A stretch of DNA of 6,570 nt from an uncultured Clostridia bacterium. GTDB lineage: Bacteria; Bacillota; Clostridia; TANB77; CAG-508. A program made the position numbers and the translations under genes. Below the pieces are notes generated by a model. That model was not told the DNA's origin. It made no database searches and saw nothing but the letters and a program-made list of their open reading frames with translations. Positions within the stretch are counted from its first letter, which is position 1; every line of letters begins with the position of its first letter. The stretch is from the NCBI GenBank assembly GCA_934162625.1, contig CAKPJM010000057.1, positions 1-6,570 on the forward strand, given 5' to 3'. Below are positions 1-5,641 of the stretch, in pieces.

Positions 1-1428
1 ATACATTATTATTTTACAAAAGAAAATGATGTATTAAAAGCAATAAAAAATACATGTGACGATTTAAAAGGAAGTTATGCATTAGAAATATTAGCATCTG
101 CTGAAAGTGATAAAATGTTTGTTGTAAGAAAGGATAGCCCACTTGTTATAGGAAAGGGGAATGGAGAAAATTATATATCATCAGATATACCAGCAATTCT
201 TTCATATACAAAAGATTTCTATCTTTTAGATGATAATGAAATTGTAGAACTTACGAAAGACAATGTAACTTTTTATGATAAAGAGTTAAATAAAATAAAT
301 AAACCAATAAAAAGTATAGAGTGGGGAGCAGCTAGTGCAGAAAAAGATGGATATGAACACTTTATGCTAAAAGAAATAAATGAACAACCAAATGCAATAA
401 GAGAAACAATTGGTGCAAAATTAGACAATGGTCATATAGAAATAGAAGATTTAAATTTTACAAGAGAATATTTAGAAAGTTTAAATAAGATATATATAGT
501 AGCATGTGGAACTGCAATGCATGCAGGACTAGTAGCAAAAACTATATTTGAAAGACTTTGCAAAATTCCAGTAGAAGTAGATATTGCTTCGGAATTTAGA
601 TATAGAGATCCAATAGTAAATGAAAAGACACTTGCTATATATATTAGTCAATCAGGAGAAACAGCAGATACAATAGCTGCATTAAAACTTGCAAAATCAA
701 AAGGAGCAAAAACTCTTGCAATATCAAATGTAATTGGAAGCTCGATAACAAGAGAAGCAGATTACTCAATATATACACACGCAGGACCAGAAATAGCAGT
801 AGCTTCAACAAAAGCATATACGTCACAAGTTGTACTTCTTAGTGTATTGGGATTATATTTTGCAGAAAAGCTAGAAACAGCAGATTTAGAAAAAATAAAA
901 GAACTAAAAAAAGACATTTTAAAATTGCCATCACAAGTAGAAGAGATTTTAAAAGACTTAGAAAAAGTAAAAGAATTTGCAAAGAAAGTTTATAAAGAAA
1001 AGGATATGTTCTTTTTAGGAAGAGGAACAGACTATGCAGTAAGCTTAGAAGGTTCCCTAAAACTAAAAGAAATATCATATATTCATTCAGAGGCATATGC
1101 ATCAGGAGAATTAAAACATGGGCCTATAGCATTAATAGAAAACGGAATAACAGTAGTTGCAACAATGACAGATAAAAGATTAGTAGAAAAATCAATAAGC
1201 AATGTTCAAGAGGTAGTGACAAGAGGTGCAAAAGTATTACTAATTACAAGTGAAGATATAAAAAATGACGGATTTGACACAATAATCAAAATACCAAAAA
1301 CAAATCCATTTATATCACCAATACTTTCAGTAATACCAATGCAAGTATTTGCATATTATATTTCAAAAGAAAAAGGATTAGATGTAGATAAACCAAGAAA
1401 TTTAGCAAAATCAGTTACAGTAGAATAA
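1..1428 (+). CDS. glmS: Glutamine--fructose-6-phosphate aminotransferase (isomerizing), 5'-truncated by the window edge
   Basis: GlmS converts fructose-6-phosphate and glutamine to glucosamine-6-phosphate, the first step toward UDP-GlcNAc and the cell wall; it is cytosolic. The frame is open from base 1, so the ATG at 115 is internal. The 475 residues seen here lack roughly the first 130 of a usual ~600-aa enzyme, including the N-terminal catalytic Cys. The start of the fragment (LKGSYALEIL, then VVRKDSPLVIG) is the end of the glutaminase domain. The first SIS domain has ACGTA (168-172), SQSGETADT (217-225) and STKAYTSQ (269-276). The second SIS domain has LGRGTDYAVSLEGSLKLKE (339-357) and GELKHGP (369-375). 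E357 and H373 align with the E. coli isomerase residues usually numbered E488 and H504. The C-terminus KPRNLAKSVTVE is the canonical ending, with the catalytic Lys at about 470. A strong terminator follows. Clostridial glmS is often under a glmS ribozyme in the 5' UTR, which would lie outside this window. Confidence 0.97.
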   Translation: MHYYFTKENDVLKAIKNTCDDLKGSYALEILASAESDKMFVVRKDSPLVIGKGNGENYISSDIPAILSYTKDFYLLDDNEIVELTKDNVTFYDKELNKINKPIKSIEWGAASAEKDGYEHFMLKEINEQPNAIRETIGAKLDNGHIEIEDLNFTREYLESLNKIYIVACGTAMHAGLVAKTIFERLCKIPVEVDIASEFRYRDPIVNEKTLAIYISQSGETADTIAALKLAKSKGAKTLAISNVIGSSITREADYSIYTHAGPEIAVASTKAYTSQVVLLSVLGLYFAEKLETADLEKIKELKKDILKLPSQVEEILKDLEKVKEFAKKVYKEKDMFFLGRGTDYAVSLEGSLKLKEISYIHSEAYASGELKHGPIALIENGITVVATMTDKRLVEKSISNVQEVVTRGAKVLLITSEDIKNDGFDTIIKIPKTNPFISPILSVIPMQVFAYYISKEKGLDVDKPRNLAKSVTVE

Positions 1429-1436
1429 AAATATCA

Positions 1437-1471
1437 CCCCAAAACTTTTATAAAAGTTTTGGGGTTGTTTT
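1437..1471 (+). terminator. Rho-independent terminator of glmS
   Basis: A perfect 28-bp palindrome (1437-1464) has arms beginning CCCCAAAACTTT and ending AAAGTTTTGGGG, followed by TTGTTTT. It starts 8 bases after the glmS stop codon. The A/T-rich inner stem and G/C-rich base are typical of an intrinsic terminator. The T-run is on the + strand only, so it mainly serves glmS. Confidence 0.93.
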
Positions 1472-1508
1472 AAAAAAATAAAATATAATAAAAAAATGAT
1501 ATAAAGTA

Positions 1509-1536
1509 TTGCAAATTTATTTTCTTATGATAAAAT
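1509..1536 (+). promoter_or_regulatory. Candidate housekeeping promoter of ruvA
   Basis: TTGCAA (1509-1514), a 16-base spacer and TAAAAT (1531-1536), with an extended -10 TGA directly upstream. It lies between the glmS terminator and the ruvA ribosome binding site (AAGGAG, 1558-1563, 8 bases before the ATG). ruvA is therefore probably transcribed separately from glmS. This is a consensus match read by eye in AT-rich DNA. Confidence 0.55.
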
Positions 1537-1571
1537 ACATACAGAAAATTTGTTTGCAAGGAGAGAACTAA

Positions 1572-2171
1572 ATGTTTGCATATATAAAAGGTAGTTTAGA
1601 GCAAAAATCAAATAATTATGTTGTAATAGATGTAGGTGGAGTTGGATACAAAATATTTATGGCAACAAAGGCAATAGAAACTCTAGGGGAAATTGGACAA
1701 GTTGTTAAAGTGCATACACACTATTATGTAAGAGAAGATAATATTAGTTTGTATGGATTTAATACAAACGAAGAATTACGTATGTTTGAACTTTTATTAC
1801 AAGTAAGTGGTATAGGAGCAAAATCTGCTATAGCAATGCTTTCAGAAATAAGTCCATCAAGTTTTGCACTTGCTGTAATATCAGATGATATATCTCAATT
1901 AGTAAAAATACCAGGAATAGGTAAAAAAACAGCAGCGAGAATAGTATTAGAACTTAAGGATAAATTAAAAACAGAAGAAGCAATAACAAAAAGAGAAGAA
2001 GTAAAACTATCAATAACAAACGAAGAAGAAACAAGCGAAGCAATAGCTGCATTACAAGTATTAGGTTATACAAAACGAGAAATAGAAAAAGCATTAGAAA
2101 ATGTAGATACAAAAAATTTACAATTAGAAGAAATAATAAAACAAGGATTAAAAAATTTAGCAAGAAATTAA
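1572..2171 (+). CDS. ruvA: Holliday junction branch migration complex subunit RuvA
   Basis: RuvA binds four-way Holliday junctions as a tetramer and loads the RuvB motor for branch migration in recombinational repair. The 199 residues match the usual family length (~190-205). Domain I (about 1-63) is the OB-fold, and the acidic-pin residues E55 and D56 sit in VREDNISLYGF at the same numbers as in E. coli. Domain II (about 64-142) carries two helix-hairpin-helix motifs, VSGIGAKSA (78-86) and IPGIGKKTAARIVLELKDKL (113-132). A charged, flexible linker follows, then domain III (about 152-199), the RuvB-contacting three-helix module (IAALQVLGYTKREIEKAL). The start is supported by AAGGAG 8 bases upstream. 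ruvB, commonly directly downstream in bacteria, is absent here; a repeat mosaic and rarA follow. No dedicated terminator is visible between the stop and the repeat block. Confidence 0.97.
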   Translation: MFAYIKGSLEQKSNNYVVIDVGGVGYKIFMATKAIETLGEIGQVVKVHTHYYVREDNISLYGFNTNEELRMFELLLQVSGIGAKSAIAMLSEISPSSFALAVISDDISQLVKIPGIGKKTAARIVLELKDKLKTEEAITKREEVKLSITNEEETSEAIAALQVLGYTKREIEKALENVDTKNLQLEEIIKQGLKNLARN

Positions 2172-2248
2172 AAGATAAATTGGAATTTGTGTGAACGATT
2201 CTAGGGACTGTCCTGAATCGTAAAAGTGATTTATTGAAAAATCGTAGG

Positions 2249-2265
2249 GGCGTATTGCATACGCC
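2249..2265. repeat. Palindromic module 1 of mosaic copy 1
   Basis: GGCGTAT TGC ATACGCC: 7-bp arms around a 3-base centre, directly after GTAG. The counterpart in copy 2 (5382-5398) has the same arms but the centre GCA, the reverse complement. Confidence 0.8.
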
Positions 2266-2430
2266 AAAAAACAATTTGTCTCAAATACTGTAGGGGCCGC
2301 CACCCTCGACGACCTGCAATGCACCATAGAAATCGCTCTAAATGTAGGGGTAGGCCCTGTGTCTGCCCGAAATTTACAATTATTTTTTTATAATTTTCGG
2401 GAGGGTACGGAGCCCCGCCCCTACTTTTTA

Positions 2431-2459
2431 TTGAGCTGAACAAAAAATCAATGTATATT
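2431..2459 (+). promoter_or_regulatory. Candidate promoter of rarA at the right side of the mosaic
   Basis: TTGAGC (2431-2436), a 17-base spacer and TATATT (2454-2459). It lies in the AT-rich stretch between the last GTAGGGG-type module and the right-end hairpin. If used, the rarA transcript would begin about 95 bases before the ATG and carry the whole GGACAGTCC hairpin (2482-2542) as its 5' leader. Read by eye only. Confidence 0.4.
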
Positions 2460-2481
2460 TTTAATTCTTAATTATTCATTA

Positions 2482-2542
2482 GAAATTTCAGGACAGTCCC
2501 CTTTTGCTTTCCAACAAAAGAGGGACAGTCCCTAGAAATTTC
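2482..2542. repeat. Right-end hairpin of mosaic copy 1, just ahead of the rarA ribosome binding site
   Basis: The outer arms are GAAATTTC (2482-2489) and GAAATTTC (2535-2542), self-complementary. The inner arms are AGGACAGTCCCCTTTTG (2490-2506) and CAAAAGAGGGACAGTCCCT (2515-2533), pairing with small bulges around a short loop. The outer arm ends only 6 bases before the AAAGGAG of rarA, so the stem could affect rarA expression. The core is shared with 5583-5641, but the outer arms are not. Confidence 0.85.
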
Positions 2543-2560
2543 TTTTAGAAAGGAGCAAGT

Positions 2561-3805
2561 ATGGATTTAAATATACCATTAGCCCACCGCGTAAGGCCAC
2601 AAAATTTAGATGAGTTTATTGGACAAGAGGAAATTTTAGGTAAAGATAAAATTTTATATAGAACAATAAAGGCAGATAGATTGTCTAGCATAATTTTATG
2701 GGGACCAACAGGTTCTGGCAAAACATCTTTAGCTAAAGTTATAAGTAATACAACTAAATATAAGTTTATAAAATTGAATGCAGTAACTTCTGGAGTTGGA
2801 GATATAAAATCAGCAATAGAAGAAGCTAAAAATCCATTGCTTAATCCAACTGGAAAATGCATATTATTTATAGATGAGATTCATAGATTTAATAAATTGC
2901 AACAAGATGCATTACTTCCATTTGTAGAAAATGGTACAGTTATATTAATTGGAGCTACAACAGAAAATCCATATTTTGAGGTTAACAAAGCTTTGATTTC
3001 AAGGTCTATGGTTTTTAAATTAAAACCACTTTCAGCTGAAAACGTATTTACAATATTAAAAAATGCAATAAAAAATCCAGAAGGCTTAGGAAATTATAAT
3101 ATAAATATAAAAGATGAAACGATAAAGAAAATAGCGGAAATTTCTAATGGAGATGTAAGAACAGCATTAAATAGTTTAGAAATAGCAGTACTTACTACAC
3201 CAGTAGATAATAGCGGAACTATAAATATAACAAATGAAATTGCTGCTGAATGTGTTGGAAAAAAGAAATCAATGTTTGATAAAACAGGAGATAGCCATTA
3301 TGATAATATAAGCGCATTTATAAAATCAATGAGAGGAAGCGATCCAGATGCGACAGCTTTCTATTTGGCTCGAGCAATTGCAGGGGGAGAAGATCCAGTA
3401 TTTATTGCAAGAAGAATTGTAATTGCAGCTGCAGAGGATGTAGGACTTGCAAATCCAAATGCCTTAGTTGTTGCAAATAGTGCAATGCAGGCCGTGTCAA
3501 GTGTTGGAATGCCAGAGGCAAGAATAATATTATCAGAGGCTGCAATATATGTAGCGACATCAAAAAAATCAAATGCAACATATTTAGCAATAAACAAAGC
3601 TTTAGAAGATGTAGAAACAAAAGATACAGGTGAAATTCCAATGCATATAAGAAATGCTCCGATCTCCGGAATGAAAGATTTTGGATATGGTGAAGGTTAT
3701 AAGTATCCACATGATTATCCAAATCATCAGGTAGAGCAACAGTATTTACCAGATAAAATGTTAGGAACAAAGTATTATATAAAAGATGAAACAATAGAGG
3801 AATAA
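2561..3805 (+). CDS. rarA: Replication-associated recombination protein A (RarA/MgsA family AAA+ ATPase)
   Basis: RarA (MgsA; eukaryotic WRNIP1/Mgs1) is a tetrameric AAA+ ATPase related to clamp-loader subunits and RuvB. It acts at stalled replication forks and at ssDNA/SSB. The length (414 aa) is normal for the family. The N-terminus (PLAHRVRPQNLDEFIGQEEI, 6-25) is the family signature. Walker A is GPTGSGKT (48-55), Walker B ILFIDEIH (101-108), sensor 1 GATTENP (131-137), the arginine-finger region ISRS (146-149) and sensor 2 GDVRTALNSLE (197-207). The C-terminal tetramerisation region is intact and ends with the characteristic YPHDYPNHQVEQQYLPD (382-398). AAAGGAG (2549-2555), 5 bases before the ATG, supports the start. 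All catalytic motifs are present. It follows repeat mosaic copy 1 and is followed by a second kind of repeat and a bidirectional terminator. Confidence 0.96.
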   Translation: MDLNIPLAHRVRPQNLDEFIGQEEILGKDKILYRTIKADRLSSIILWGPTGSGKTSLAKVISNTTKYKFIKLNAVTSGVGDIKSAIEEAKNPLLNPTGKCILFIDEIHRFNKLQQDALLPFVENGTVILIGATTENPYFEVNKALISRSMVFKLKPLSAENVFTILKNAIKNPEGLGNYNINIKDETIKKIAEISNGDVRTALNSLEIAVLTTPVDNSGTINITNEIAAECVGKKKSMFDKTGDSHYDNISAFIKSMRGSDPDATAFYLARAIAGGEDPVFIARRIVIAAAEDVGLANPNALVVANSAMQAVSSVGMPEARIILSEAAIYVATSKKSNATYLAINKALEDVETKDTGEIPMHIRNAPISGMKDFGYGEGYKYPHDYPNHQVEQQYLPDKMLGTKYYIKDETIEE

Positions 3806-3812
3806 AGAGACT

Positions 3813-3892
3813 TGAGTAGCCATTTGTTTTCCAGATTTGAATTTTTGAGTGAAATGAGAAAATCTCAAAGGCAATAGCGGTTATAGCATTTT
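3813..3892 (+). repeat. Post-CDS dispersed repeat, copy B (after rarA)
   Basis: A non-coding segment starting 8 bases after the rarA stop. It aligns over its whole length with the minus strand of 5863-5931. The most conserved part, AAAGGCAATAG then two variable positions, TTATAG and ATTT (3867-3891), is 22/25 identical to the other copy. The 5' part GAGTxGCCxTTTGTT is also shared. Copy B has an extra 11-base palindrome, GAGAAAATCTC (3856-3866). Also visible is a TTTGAG/CTCAAA inverted repeat that could form a stem. No coding potential is seen. Confidence 0.7.
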
Positions 3893-3910
3893 CCCTATAT
3901 AATAAAAAAC

Positions 3911-3949
3911 AAACCGAAAAGCTTAAAATACCTTTCGGTTTACTTTTTT
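3911..3949. terminator. Bidirectional terminator between convergent rarA and the XRE regulator
   Basis: Arms AAACCGAAA (3911-3919) and TTTCGGTTT (3933-3941). On the + strand ACTTTTTT follows, serving rarA. On the minus strand the same hairpin is followed by GTTTTTTATT, serving the XRE gene, whose TAA stop (3940-3942) overlaps the base of the stem. Confidence 0.9.
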
Positions 3950-4161
3950 ACTGATTGTTTATCTGGGATATATTCTAGCAGTTCTGATATCTCACAATCA
4001 AAAGCTTTGCAGATATTATTTAAGTGTTTAATATCGATTCTTTTTGACTCTTCATAATACATTTTAGAAATGGTAGCAGGTCTAATTCCTGTGATTTCAG
4101 ACAAGGCCTTTTGAGTCATTTTGTGTTTTCCTAATAAATCAGATATCTTAATTTTAATCAT
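3940..4161 (-). CDS. Small XRE/Cro-CI family helix-turn-helix regulator
   Basis: A 73-aa DNA-binding protein that is essentially a single HTH_3/HTH_26-type domain with no ligand or protease domain. TQKALSEITG (16-25) forms the first helix and turn, and IRPATISKMY (26-35) the recognition helix. KHLNNICKAFDCEISELLEYIP (from about 45) is the characteristic closing helix pair of this Cro-like family. The ATG at 4161 was chosen because GGGGG lies about 4 bases upstream. The longer frame from 4191 adds ten residues (MHVFLQNGGF) outside the domain and has no ribosome binding site. It is transcribed divergently from the unknown/TSUP operon across a 165-base gap, an arrangement typical of an autoregulated local repressor. 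Which promoter it controls is inference; regulators of this type are also common as stand-alone genes. Confidence 0.9.
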   Translation of the reverse strand: MIKIKISDLLGKHKMTQKALSEITGIRPATISKMYYEESKRIDIKHLNNICKAFDCEISELLEYIPDKQSVKK

Positions 4162-4203
4162 AAAACCCCCATTCTGCAAAAAAACATGCACGAAATTTGT
4201 TGT

Positions 4204-4228
4204 ATTTTATCATTTTAAGTTTTAAAAT
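4204..4228 (-). promoter_or_regulatory. Candidate promoter -10 and adjoining palindrome (possible operator) of the XRE gene
   Basis: On the minus strand an extended -10, TGA-TAAAAT, occupies 4212-4204; the -35 is weak. Directly adjoining and overlapping the TGA is ATTTTAA GTT TTAAAAT (4212-4228), a perfect 7-bp inverted repeat with a 3-base centre. Its place against the -10 suits an autoregulatory operator, but such palindromes arise readily in AT-rich DNA. Confidence 0.35.
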
Positions 4229-4270
4229 AACATTGATTAAAATTAATATAACCATAAACGTAATAATATG

Positions 4271-4299
4271 TTGCCTAACAGTAAAAACGCTGATATAAT
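4271..4299 (+). promoter_or_regulatory. Promoter of the 81-aa protein/TSUP operon
   Basis: TTGCCT (4271-4276), a 17-base spacer and a perfect TATAAT (4294-4299) preceded by the extended -10 TGA. It lies 27 bases upstream of the first ATG and is the best promoter match in the window. It faces away from the XRE gene. Confidence 0.7.
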
Positions 4300-4326
4300 A
4301 TTAACAAAAAATGGGAGTATAAAAAA

Positions 4327-4572
4327 ATGATAATTTGTAAAACTAAGGATATGAAAAAAATAGAAAATGAAAATTGGAAGGCTAATAGCCAAAAATATTT
4401 AAAAGAGTTACAAACATTTTTAGATAAAGCGGAAAACATACAAAACGAAGAATTAAGAAAAGAGATAATTTTTCAAATGCTAAAATGTGATAATGAACTT
4501 ACTATACTAGCAGAAGAAATGTTTAATAAGTACTATGTGAAGGGGAAAGAAAAACTAGAAGAAGATGACTAA
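4327..4572 (+). CDS. Hypothetical small charged helical protein, first gene of the TSUP operon
   Basis: 81 residues; I do not recognise the family. The sequence is rich in Lys and Glu with regularly spaced hydrophobics (YLKELQTFLDKAENI, then ELRKEIIFQMLKCDNELTIL) and an acidic tail (EKLEEDD). This predicts two or three amphipathic helices and possibly a coiled coil. It has no signal peptide, membrane segment or metal motif and a single repeated-type Cys pair is absent (isolated Cys at 4 and 54). GGGAG (4313-4317) lies 9 bases before the ATG; an internal ATG at 4351 has AAGG too close to be preferred. The stop overlaps the start of the next gene by 8 bases, so translation is probably coupled to the first TSUP half. 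That coupling suggests a cytoplasmic partner or regulator of the transporter, which is inference only. Confidence 0.8.
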   Translation: MIICKTKDMKKIENENWKANSQKYLKELQTFLDKAENIQNEELRKEIIFQMLKCDNELTILAEEMFNKYYVKGKEKLEEDD

Positions 4573-4909
4573 AAAAATAGCAGTTGGTATTATTGCTGGC
4601 TTTATAAGTGGATTATTTGCGGCAGGAGGGGGAATGATAGTTGTACCTGCATTTGTTCACATTTTTAAATTAAAAGAGGCAGAGGCTAGAGCAACCTCTG
4701 TTTTTGCAATTTTACCAATGGTAGTTGCAAGTGGGTTACTTTATTATACTAATAATTATATAGATTGGAATATAGGAATAAAATGTGCTATAGGTGGAAT
4801 AATTGGAGGTTTCCTAGGCTCGAAACTATTAAAAAAATTGTCAGATAAAATCTTAAAAATAGTATTTATTATATTTTTAATATATGTATCAATAAGAATG
4901 ATTTTGTAA
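4565..4909 (+). CDS. TauE/SafE (TSUP) family membrane protein, half-length, first of a pair
   Basis: TSUP proteins are membrane permeases linked to export of sulfite, sulfoacetate and other sulfur-containing or organic anions; the substrate here cannot be told. A canonical member has ~250 aa and two homologous four-helix repeats. This one has 114 aa and equals the N-terminal repeat. Predicted membrane segments are about 5-30, 44-62, 69-87 and 95-113. Family motifs seen are the glycine triplet in AAGGGMIVVP (19-28), EARATS (40-45) with FAILP after it, the W in YIDWNIG (65-71) and the glycine-rich GGIIGGFLGSKL (77-88). It overlaps the preceding gene by 8 bases and ends 20 bases before the second half. 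It ends cleanly at TAA with no sign of a frameshift joining the halves, so it appears to be a designed half-protein that pairs with its neighbour. Confidence 0.92.
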   Translation: MTKKIAVGIIAGFISGLFAAGGGMIVVPAFVHIFKLKEAEARATSVFAILPMVVASGLLYYTNNYIDWNIGIKCAIGGIIGGFLGSKLLKKLSDKILKIVFIIFLIYVSIRMIL

Positions 4910-4929
4910 TTATGGAAAAGGGTAAATAA

Positions 4930-5322
4930 ATGTTAGAGTTTTTTACAGGGATAATTTCAGGAATGGTAAGCGGAATAGGTATGGGAGGAGGAGCAATTCT
5001 TATTCTTGTGCTTTCTGTTTTTATGGGGATAGATCAACATATTGCACAAGCAACCAATTTAGTATTTTTTATACCTACATCTATTTCAGCAATAATTACC
5101 ACCATAAAAGAAAAACTGATAAATTGGAAAATAGGATTACCTGTTGCAATTTCAGGAGTAGTTGGAGCTATAATAGGAGCAAAGATTTCTGTTAAATTAG
5201 ATGTAAAGTATTTAAAAAGATATTTTGGAATTTTTTTGATATTAATTACAATATATGAAATATATTCATTAGTAATTCAGTATAAAAAAGAAAGAAAAAG
5301 CAATAATAAAAATATAGAATAA
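4930..5322 (+). CDS. TauE/SafE (TSUP) family membrane protein, half-length, second of a pair
   Basis: 130 residues, equal to the C-terminal repeat of a full-length TSUP permease and colinear with its upstream neighbour. Shared landmarks are GIISGMVSG (7-15), the glycine triplet in GMGGGAILIL (17-26), AQATN (39-43) with FFIPTS after it, the W in INWKIGLP (64-71) and the small-residue helix GVVGAIIGAKIS (76-87). Four membrane segments are predicted (about 5-30, 41-58, 67-86, 96-116), then a basic cytoplasmic tail (KKERKSNNK). AAGGG (4918-4922) lies 7 bases before the ATG. With the upstream half it plausibly forms a heterodimer equivalent to one eight-helix permease. No intrinsic terminator follows; repeat mosaic copy 2 starts immediately after the stop. 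Confidence 0.92.
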   Translation: MLEFFTGIISGMVSGIGMGGGAILILVLSVFMGIDQHIAQATNLVFFIPTSISAIITTIKEKLINWKIGLPVAISGVVGAIIGAKISVKLDVKYLKRYFGIFLILITIYEIYSLVIQYKKERKSNNKNIE

Positions 5323-5342
5323 AAAATTGTAATTTATTTAAT

Positions 5343-5370
5343 TGATGTGAGAAGTGTGATGTGAGAGGTG
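5343..5370. repeat. Tandem 14-base duplication at the left of mosaic copy 2
   Basis: TGATGTGAGAAGTG (5343-5356) is followed directly by TGATGTGAGAGGTG (5357-5370), 13/14 identical. It stands where copy 1 has its left-end hairpin. It looks like a local slippage duplication at a lost element end. Confidence 0.75.
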
Positions 5371-5582
5371 TAATTCGTAGGGGCGTATGCAATACGCCCA
5401 AAAACAAATTTATTGCAAATGCTGTAGGGACGCCGACCTCGGCGACCCGCAGTGCACCATAGAAATTGCCCTAAATGTAGGGGCAGGCCCTGTACCTGCC
5501 CGAAACAAATTATTATTAGAGTAATTTTTTTGAAGACGGGCGATTAAAATCGCTCCTACAATTTTTGCAATAGATTACATTT

Positions 5583-5641
5583 ACGATTCAGGACAGTCCC
5601 CTTTTGTCATTCAACAAAAGAGGGACAGTCCCTAGAATCGT
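5583..5641. repeat. Right-end hairpin of mosaic copy 2
   Basis: Outer arms ACGATTC (5583-5589) and GAATCGT (5635-5641). Inner arms GGACAGTCCCCTTTTGT (5591-5607) and ACAAAAGAGGGACAGTCCC (5614-5632) pair with one A-A mismatch and two single-base bulges around a CATTCA-type loop. The core is almost identical to 2490-2533. The outer arms match the left end of copy 1 but not its right end. Confidence 0.88.

Larger units (their letters stand above)
2174..2542. repeat. Palindromic repeat mosaic, copy 1 (between ruvA and rarA)
   Basis: Non-coding block filling the 389-base ruvA-rarA gap, much more GC-rich in patches than its surroundings. In order: a left end (2174-2221) with the inverted repeat ACGATTC (2195-2201)/GAATCGT (2215-2221) around AGGGACTGTCC; three forward modules beginning GTAGGGG at 2244, 2290 and 2344; one inverted module ending CCCCTAC at 2418-2424; an AT-rich stretch; and a right-end hairpin at 2482-2542. 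The segment 2282-2372 is about 85% identical, in the same orientation, to 5416-5505 of copy 2. The left end matches the right end of copy 2 in inverted orientation. No ORF in it resembles a protein, and no transposase is present. The style recalls non-autonomous REPIN/MITE-like dispersed repeats of Clostridia; that family assignment is inference. Confidence 0.85.

Noticed and set aside
115..117. ATG at 115 as the start of glmS
   Set aside because: The frame is open to base 1 and the upstream residues (LKGSYALEIL) are conserved GlmS glutaminase-domain sequence.
644..1102. Leu-rich minus-strand open frames inside glmS
   Set aside because: They are shadows of A-rich coding sequence (Leu/Ile/Phe runs) opposite a well-supported gene. 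The same applies to 1954-2274, 2545-2862 and 3361-3794.
2244..2424. CRISPR array made of the GTAGGGG repeats
   Set aside because: The modules vary in sequence, are themselves palindromic with different arms, include one in inverted orientation, and lack uniform spacers or cas genes.
2231..2443. 70-codon minus-strand open frame inside mosaic copy 1
   Set aside because: It is made of the GTAGGGG palindromic modules, has no ribosome binding site and no protein-like pattern; it is open only because the repeat is locally GC-rich.
4162..4191. Longer start for the XRE regulator at 4191
   Set aside because: No ribosome binding site precedes that ATG and the extra ten residues lie outside the HTH fold. 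The ATG at 4161 has GGGGG upstream.
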